Assembly (NCBI GenBank): GCA_017995075.1
Contig: JAGOJO010000015.1
Coordinates: forward strand, 1-38,881
Origin: Bacteroidia bacterium
Lineage (GTDB): Bacteria > Bacteroidota > Bacteroidia > AKYH767-A > OLB10
Direction: 5' to 3'
Length of the DNA: 38,881 nucleotides
Positions 34,218 to 38,881 of this stretch are shown in pieces (positions within the stretch are counted from its first letter, which is position 1; each line of letters starts with the position of its first letter). The notes beneath the pieces were generated by a model. It made no database searches and was not told the DNA's origin. It saw only the letters and a program-made list of their open reading frames with translations. Both the position numbers and the translations under genes were made by a program.

Positions 34218-34606
34218 CCCTGTTCTTGTTTTGTAATCACCTCCACCAATCCGAACTTCACAAATTCAAGTCCGGCTAACAGCTGATCTTTCGCAATTGC
34301 TTTTTGCTTCAATGTATTTTCACATATCACGAAATGAATTCCGGCAGCCTTTAATTTTTGAATAGCTTCCGTCTGCGTTGCCTTCTCTGTCATAAAACAC
34401 TCCACTCCCGGACCATGTGCCAACACTTCGATCACCACACTATCACCCCAGGCTTCTTTTAAAGCGGTCAGTTGATTCATTAACCCTTTATGTGCAGCCG
34501 GATCATTTTGTGTTAATTGCATAATCACTTTATGCTTCGGATCAGATTGTGCGGAGACAAATCCTGCTGATAATATCAACAGGAAGAGAAAGACGATTTT
34601 TTTCAT
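34190..34606 (-). CDS. Periplasmic DsrE-like protein
   Basis: This 138-residue protein has a signal peptide (cut near VSA-Q) and a DsrE/DsrF-like fold: KVIMQLTQND, VVIEVLAHGPGVECFM, then GIHFVICENTLKQK and GLVEVITKQEQGWTYLKAGF. Cys70 and Cys95 are candidates for sulfane-sulfur handling. Cytoplasmic DsrE proteins relay sulfur; the signal peptide puts this one in the periplasm with the SoxB- and TsdA-like enzymes. It overlaps the cytochrome gene by 4 bp (ATGA). Confidence 0.85.
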   Translation of the reverse strand: MKKIVFLFLLILSAGFVSAQSDPKHKVIMQLTQNDPAAHKGLMNQLTALKEAWGDSVVIEVLAHGPGVECFMTEKATQTEAIQKLKAAGIHFVICENTLKQKAIAKDQLLAGLEFVKFGLVEVITKQEQGWTYLKAGF

Positions 34607-35706
34607 GATGGTTTATTTACAGATTTCTTCTTTTCTTCTTCTGCCTTCTTTTTACGGGCATCTATTCCCTTTTTAATTTCAGCGAAAGGACCGAACTTAT
34701 GTTGTTTTTCAGAGAAAGAATCACCGAACGGTCCGAACGGATGATCAAAAGGTTTCTTTGTATAATCCGGCCAGTCTTTCGAAAGATCCTTCTTCGGACG
34801 AGGTTGTGAATTCACAAAAGCAGCAAGATCCCAGGCTTCCTCGTCAGAGAGCTGAGGGTTTTCACTGGAGGCACCTAGCGGCATATTCGCCTTCACATAT
34901 CCGGCAAAACGGCTCAGGCGAAATAGTCCGGCACCGTGATTATAACTATTATCGCCCCATAAAGGAGGATAAGTATATGCGGTCGCATCCGCATTCGGTA
35001 ATCCCTCACCGTTAGCTCCGTGACAAGACTTACACTTCAGTTCGAAAACCACCTTTCCTTTTTCAGGATCAGCAGCACGATCGAGGAACGGTAATTCCAC
35101 AAGACCAACACCTTTCGGCGACTCTCCCTTCGGCACATCTTTACCAAGCCATTTGATATACGCCACAATCGCCTTCATCTCCTTACTATCAACAGCAGGA
35201 GCAACACCATTCAGGCTACGCTCAAAACAATCACTCACCCTTTTCTCAATCGACTCTTCAGAGCCTGAACGCGCCCTGAATTTCGGATAGGTAGAAGCCA
35301 CCGCGCTATAGTTATTACCAAAAGGTTTAGTTCCTGCATCGAGATGACAGTTCTGACAATTCATGCCATTACTCAAATGCCCTACTGAGCCTTTAGGACC
35401 AAGAAAAAGGGAAGTATTCGCAATAAGTTCACGACCATACTTTACCTCAGCCGGAACGGCATCATCCATCACCGGAGCATTCCAAAAATCCGCTTTCTTC
35501 TCCACCTTGACAGTCGCTGTATTTTTGTCTGCACTCTCTGCCGGTTTATCTGAAAAAAACTTCATTTCATTCAGATCGGTCATAGTATACAACAGCACCA
35601 CCACAATCATCGCCACAAACAACGTAACAACAATCACAAGTGACCGAACCGCTTTCTGCAGTGCATCGTGCAGATCCTTCTGTGGAAGATTATTATCTGA
35701 ACTCAT
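34603..35706 (-). CDS. TsdA-like membrane-anchored dihaem cytochrome c
   Basis: This 367-residue protein has a membrane anchor (about 20-40) and two haem c sites, Cys117-Cys120-His121 (CQNCH) and Cys225-Cys228-His229 (CKSCH). Between them, YPKFRARSGSEESIEKRVSDCFERSLNG closely follows thiosulfate dehydrogenase TsdA, in which the Cys (here Cys160) is the distal ligand of the catalytic haem. Met275 may ligate the second haem. TsdA interconverts thiosulfate and tetrathionate. The Lys/Pro-rich C-terminal tail is extra. Its start overlaps the SoxB-like gene by 14 bp. A related activity on another thiol or sulfane substrate is possible. Confidence 0.82.
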   Translation of the reverse strand: MSSDNNLPQKDLHDALQKAVRSLVIVVTLFVAMIVVVLLYTMTDLNEMKFFSDKPAESADKNTATVKVEKKADFWNAPVMDDAVPAEVKYGRELIANTSLFLGPKGSVGHLSNGMNCQNCHLDAGTKPFGNNYSAVASTYPKFRARSGSEESIEKRVSDCFERSLNGVAPAVDSKEMKAIVAYIKWLGKDVPKGESPKGVGLVELPFLDRAADPEKGKVVFELKCKSCHGANGEGLPNADATAYTYPPLWGDNSYNHGAGLFRLSRFAGYVKANMPLGASSENPQLSDEEAWDLAAFVNSQPRPKKDLSKDWPDYTKKPFDHPFGPFGDSFSEKQHKFGPFAEIKKGIDARKKKAEEEKKKSVNKPS

Positions 35707-37414
35707 AAGTAGTACCTTGTAATTGAGTTAATAATGTTGCTGGAAAATCGGTAGCAATAGCACGACCTTCCAGTTTAGGAGCGACAGTTTTTTTCGCCGC
35801 CAGGTATTCCTCAATCACACTATGCATCAGCAATCCGGTACGCATTGGTGACTTCACTTTCTCCATCCGACAAATTGTATCATCCGGATCTCCCTCTCTC
35901 TCACAAGCAACAATCCGATACTCTTTCAGCTTATCCAGTGGCTTACCTTTTATCACAACCGAGTTCACCCGCTTTCCAAATTCATTGTTAATGGTAAAAT
36001 TCACCTGCATACCGGCATACCGCACAAACCATCCACCGAAACGCTTCGAAGGATCCTTCGCAAACGCATTCTGCAATTCTTTCTCCAGCCAATCGAGAAT
36101 TTGCTGACCGGTCACTACTCCCATTTTCGCCTCACTATTCACCGGAAGCATATTCCACAAAAACTCCTTCGTTATCGCCACCTTTCCCGAAGAAGCCTCC
36201 ACATTCAATGGTTGACAAAAACGGAAACCGTTACTCAAAGCAACATCCGGTTTAAACTTCCACATGATCGCATCCGTCAATAAATTATCCATCGGTGTTT
36301 CCAACACAAAATACCTAACCAGAGGAGTAGACGAATAACCGATTACCTTCTTCAACTCCTCATCAAAAGGACGAGCAGCAGTATGAATCATTTCCACCAA
36401 CTCCGGATCCGGAGGATAGATTTCAGGATCTACATCCAATAAATCGTATTGATAATTTTTTAGTTTTCCATCGGCCACTTCCAATTCGAGTTTACCCAGG
36501 AAAGAACCAAAAGCACCGCACTCCACCACCTTTGTATACTTACACTCAATAGGCACACGAACTCTTTCATGCGTATCGGCACCCAAAATAAAATCGACAC
36601 CCGTACACACCGGATTATTTGCCAGACCTACCTGCTGAGCAAGTCCCATATGAGTTACCAGCATCACCAGATGACAAGCTTCATACTCGCGCAGGTACTT
36701 CACATACTTTGCGACAGTTTTATCTGCATGATCGAAACGAATTCCCTCACTATAAGCCGGCGACTGCCGTTTTGGAATCAGGTGATCAGTATATCCGATG
36801 AAACCAATTTTTACGCCACCAACAATTTTAATCCAGTAAGGCTGATAGATTAAATCACCATTGTATTCATCATTGGAATTATGCCACATATTTGCGCAAA
36901 TTTTCGCCGCAGAGCTATGTCCAAGATCATACAACATCTTCTTCTTCTTATACACCACCTCCCAGTTTCCCGGAAGAAGCAAATCATAATTGAAAGCGTT
37001 CAGCAATGGAATCAGCGCCTCCCCTTCAGTCAAGGAAGCAACAGCATGACCATGATAATAGTCTCCGCCATCGATTAAAAGAGTTTGCTCAGGAGCTTTC
37101 CGACGAAAACTCTCCACCATTGTTTTTAAAACCGCCAATCCCCCGCGCTTTTTATAAACCGCCTTTCCATTCTCCCAAAAGAACTCATCGTGCGTATGCA
37201 ATTGCGCATGAATATCGGAAGTATATAGCAGGGTCACTTTTCCATTTCCCAAGGGTAAGGAAGGTGAGAGAGGTTCAGGATCGGTATTAACCACCGGAGC
37301 AGAAATTGCGCTTTGCAGAGGAGCCAAACCGGCCGCCATTCCCAGCAACGCAGAACGCTTCAGGAAATCACGTCGGGAAGACGCGGTAACAACTTCATTT
37401 ATTTTCTTCTTCAT
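35693..37414 (-). CDS. SoxB-like thiosulfohydrolase / 5'-nucleotidase-family metallohydrolase
   Basis: This 573-residue protein has a Tat signal (SRRDFLKRSALLGMAAG, about 13-29), so it is exported folded. The dimetal core shows Asp67 and His69 (SDIHAQL), Asp118 (DGGDYYHG), Asn150 (GNWE), a HMGLAQQ His and GADTHER. The GNWE and HMGLAQQVGLA forms are those of SoxB, which hydrolyses the sulfone from SoxYZ-bound S-sulfocysteine; nucleotidases usually have GNHE. The C-terminal domain (about 355-560) fits the 5'-nucleotidase C-terminal fold. It is the first gene of the operon with its own promoter. No SoxYZ is in the window, so the substrate is uncertain. Confidence 0.85.
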   Translation of the reverse strand: MKKKINEVVTASSRRDFLKRSALLGMAAGLAPLQSAISAPVVNTDPEPLSPSLPLGNGKVTLLYTSDIHAQLHTHDEFFWENGKAVYKKRGGLAVLKTMVESFRRKAPEQTLLIDGGDYYHGHAVASLTEGEALIPLLNAFNYDLLLPGNWEVVYKKKKMLYDLGHSSAAKICANMWHNSNDEYNGDLIYQPYWIKIVGGVKIGFIGYTDHLIPKRQSPAYSEGIRFDHADKTVAKYVKYLREYEACHLVMLVTHMGLAQQVGLANNPVCTGVDFILGADTHERVRVPIECKYTKVVECGAFGSFLGKLELEVADGKLKNYQYDLLDVDPEIYPPDPELVEMIHTAARPFDEELKKVIGYSSTPLVRYFVLETPMDNLLTDAIMWKFKPDVALSNGFRFCQPLNVEASSGKVAITKEFLWNMLPVNSEAKMGVVTGQQILDWLEKELQNAFAKDPSKRFGGWFVRYAGMQVNFTINNEFGKRVNSVVIKGKPLDKLKEYRIVACEREGDPDDTICRMEKVKSPMRTGLLMHSVIEEYLAAKKTVAPKLEGRAIATDFPATLLTQLQGTTYEFR

Positions 37415-37514
37415 AGTTCAGGTTTCAAGACAGTACTTTGCTGATAAAACTACTAAATTCTTTGCTTTTCCCATCTGCCTCACCTAACAGATTCCCCCGG
37501 ATTTAACCGGCATA

Positions 37515-37522
37515 CAAAATTA
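37515..37522 (-). promoter_or_regulatory. -7 promoter box of the sulfur operon
   Basis: The minus strand reads TAATTTTG, a perfect TAnnTTTG match, with a TTG 24 nt upstream (37549-37547) as a loose -33 candidate. Transcription would start near 37510, leaving a leader of about 95 nt before the SoxB-like gene. Confidence 0.45.
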
Positions 37523-37638
37523 GAACCCCAATAGGCGCATTCTTAGCAACTTTTGTTACATCCATCGATGAAACTCCTGAACATATTTTTACAAACGCTT
37601 ATTAACGGTTAACGTGACCGGTATCCATCATGAAGCAA

Positions 37639-37646
37639 TATATTTG
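37639..37646 (+). promoter_or_regulatory. -7 promoter box that fixes the exonuclease start
   Basis: TATATTTG is a perfect -7 match and lies 16 bp before the ATG at 37662. It falls inside the extension that would be coded if translation began at the GTG at 37614, which argues for the ATG. Confidence 0.5.
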
Positions 37647-37661
37647 CAAAAACAAACAACT

Positions 37662-38399
37662 ATGTTACAACAACTCCCTTTAGAAAACATCCTTTGCCTC
37701 GACATTGAAACTGTACCACAGTATCCTGATTTTGATTCAACGCCTGAAGAATTACGCAAGCTTTGGCTCCGGAAAGCCTCCAACCTGAAAAAAAGCGAAG
37801 ATGAAACGGAAGAAGGCATCTACTCCCGAGCAGGCATTTATGCAGAATTCGGAAAAATCATCTGCATCAGCACCGGGTTTTTAGTGATCAAAGACGGACA
37901 GCGAAGTTTCCGGTTAAAATCATTTTATGGCGATGATGAAAAAGAACTATTAACGGAGTTTGGAGCGCTATTACAACAGATCCATGATACACGACAGAAA
38001 GGCGGAAAACAGAGCATGGTACTCTGTGGACACAATGCCAAGGAATTTGATTTTCCCTACATCAGCCGACGTATGATCATTCACGGAATAGCCTTACCAC
38101 CACAACTCGATCTCTTCGGAAAAAAGCCCTGGGAAGTACCTCATATTGACACCATGGAGCTTTGGAAATTTGGGGACTATAAAAGCTTCACTCCACTCAA
38201 TCTACTAGCCTATATATTGGGGATACCAAGTCCGAAAGACGATATTGACGGATCACAGGTAGGAAATGTATACTGGCAGGAAAAGAATCTGGAGAGGATA
38301 GTTACCTATTGTCAGAAGGATGTAGTTACCGTTATGCAGATATTACTTCGACTAAAAAACGAATCATTACTCCAGACGGAAGAAGTAATAATACCCTGA
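37662..38399 (+). CDS. PolB-type 3'-5' exonuclease (predicted DEDDy nuclease)
   Basis: This 245-residue protein resembles the exonuclease domain of family B DNA polymerases standing alone. It keeps the DEDDy signature: Asp14 and Glu16 (CLDIETV), Asp130 (GHNAKEFDFPYISRR) and Tyr216-Asp220 (YCQKDVVTVMQI). It should remove 3' nucleotides from DNA in repair or primer maturation. I chose ATG 37662 because a perfect -7 promoter box lies inside the longer GTG-started frame (37614) and the added residues look non-conserved. It is divergent from the sulfur operon. Confidence 0.88.
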   Translation: MLQQLPLENILCLDIETVPQYPDFDSTPEELRKLWLRKASNLKKSEDETEEGIYSRAGIYAEFGKIICISTGFLVIKDGQRSFRLKSFYGDDEKELLTEFGALLQQIHDTRQKGGKQSMVLCGHNAKEFDFPYISRRMIIHGIALPPQLDLFGKKPWEVPHIDTMELWKFGDYKSFTPLNLLAYILGIPSPKDDIDGSQVGNVYWQEKNLERIVTYCQKDVVTVMQILLRLKNESLLQTEEVIIP

Positions 38400-38497
38400 T
38401 TCACCCAATGAAAATGCCCATTCATCACTAAAACAATGCTTTTTTTGCATATTAAAATGTAATTTCTTTCCTTAGTAGGTGGAAATACCGTCACTGG

Positions 38498-38505
38498 TAA
38501 TTCTG
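38498..38505 (+). promoter_or_regulatory. Weak -7 candidate before the last gene
   Basis: TAATTCTG matches TAnnTTTG at 7 of 8 positions, with TTAG 22 nt upstream. It would give a leader of about 20 nt before the ATG at 38533. Confidence 0.3.
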
Positions 38506-38532
38506 GTCTACACCCTAACCAAAACCTACACC

Positions 38533-38881
38533 ATGAAAAAACTTTTACTTCTATCCTTGCTCTTATTCAGGGCTTTCATTGCCACATCTCAAATAATCCA
38601 GACACCCACACAAAGGGATTATTGCACCCTTCAAGCGGTTTCCTTCTCTTACACTAACCCACCACCCACCGGAAGCCACTACGAATGGATGTATGAAGAC
38701 TATACGATGGGCTGGAGCTTAAACGGACCAAACAATACCACCCAATTTATACTACCATCCTTCCAGATTTACACCGGTACGATAGGCGGTGTATGCATGG
38801 TAAGGCTATTAACTATTGATGATCTGACAGGGCAAATCATTTATTCAGATAGCCGAGCAATAGTTTCCAGCAAACCAGTAT
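38533..38881 (+). CDS. Secreted protein, N-terminal part only (cut by the window edge)
   Basis: The frame is open from ATG 38533 to the end, 116 codons. It begins with a signal peptide (MKKLLLLSLLLFRAFIATS-Q). The following residues (YCTLQAVSFSYTNPPPTGSHYEWMYED and on) have the Tyr/Trp-rich beta pattern of the Ig/PKD-like surface proteins of this phylum. Given the other T9SS substrates nearby, a sorting domain in the missing C-terminus is plausible but unseen. Confidence 0.7.
   Translation, partial: MKKLLLLSLLLFRAFIATSQIIQTPTQRDYCTLQAVSFSYTNPPPTGSHYEWMYEDYTMGWSLNGPNNTTQFILPSFQIYTGTIGGVCMVRLLTIDDLTGQIIYSDSRAIVSSKPV

Overview
The window is from a member of the Bacteroidota. The evidence is several secreted proteins ending in type IX secretion (T9SS) sorting domains, MBG and PKD/Ig-like repeats, a LytS/LytTR pair, a DUF5686-type TonB-like outer-membrane protein, a DUF6132 protein, and -7 promoter boxes of the form TAnnTTTG instead of sigma70-type -10 boxes. 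The DNA is moderately AT-rich. I see no rRNA, tRNA, CRISPR array, transposase or phage gene, so this looks like ordinary chromosome with one repeat-rich edge.

Layout. Bases 1-747 are non-coding: four tandem copies of an 87-88 bp GC-rich unit, a strong hairpin and a CRP-like palindrome. Bases 748-11645 hold cell-surface genes: a 2032-residue T9SS-exported subtilase-like protein with MBG domains and a striking Ala-Leu-Val-Asn-Ala-Arg hexapeptide repeat; a convergent Ig-repeat T9SS protein; a beta-propeller T9SS protein; and a small membrane methyltransferase. A perfect 18-bp-stem bidirectional terminator separates the first two. Bases 11957-16826 are signalling genes: a TPR-transmembrane adenylate cyclase facing a TPR LytS-type histidine kinase and LytTR response regulator. 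Bases 17149-27364 are one long operon, nuoABCDHIJKLMN plus a small unknown gene. It encodes an 11-subunit complex I without the NADH-oxidising NuoEFG module.

Bases 27405-32508 carry, on the minus strand, two unrecognised small proteins, the DUF5686 barrel protein and a PLP-dependent Cys/Met-metabolism enzyme. Bases 32648-37414 are a tightly overlapping five-gene operon that I read as a reduced-sulfur module: SoxB-like thiosulfohydrolase, TsdA-like dihaem cytochrome c, periplasmic DsrE-like protein, OprD-like porin and DUF6132 protein. The window ends with a PolB-type 3'-5' exonuclease and the start of another secreted protein, cut by the window edge.

How parts may fit together (inference): the sulfur operon could feed electrons from thiosulfate-like compounds into the respiratory chain that also contains the truncated complex I. 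The adenylate cyclase raises the possibility of cAMP/CRP control, and the only good CRP-like site I see in an intergenic region lies upstream of the giant T9SS protein. The most unusual items are the hexapeptide array, the Glu-for-His substitution in the subtilase triad, the sulfur operon without visible SoxYZ, and the tandem repeat block at the left edge.
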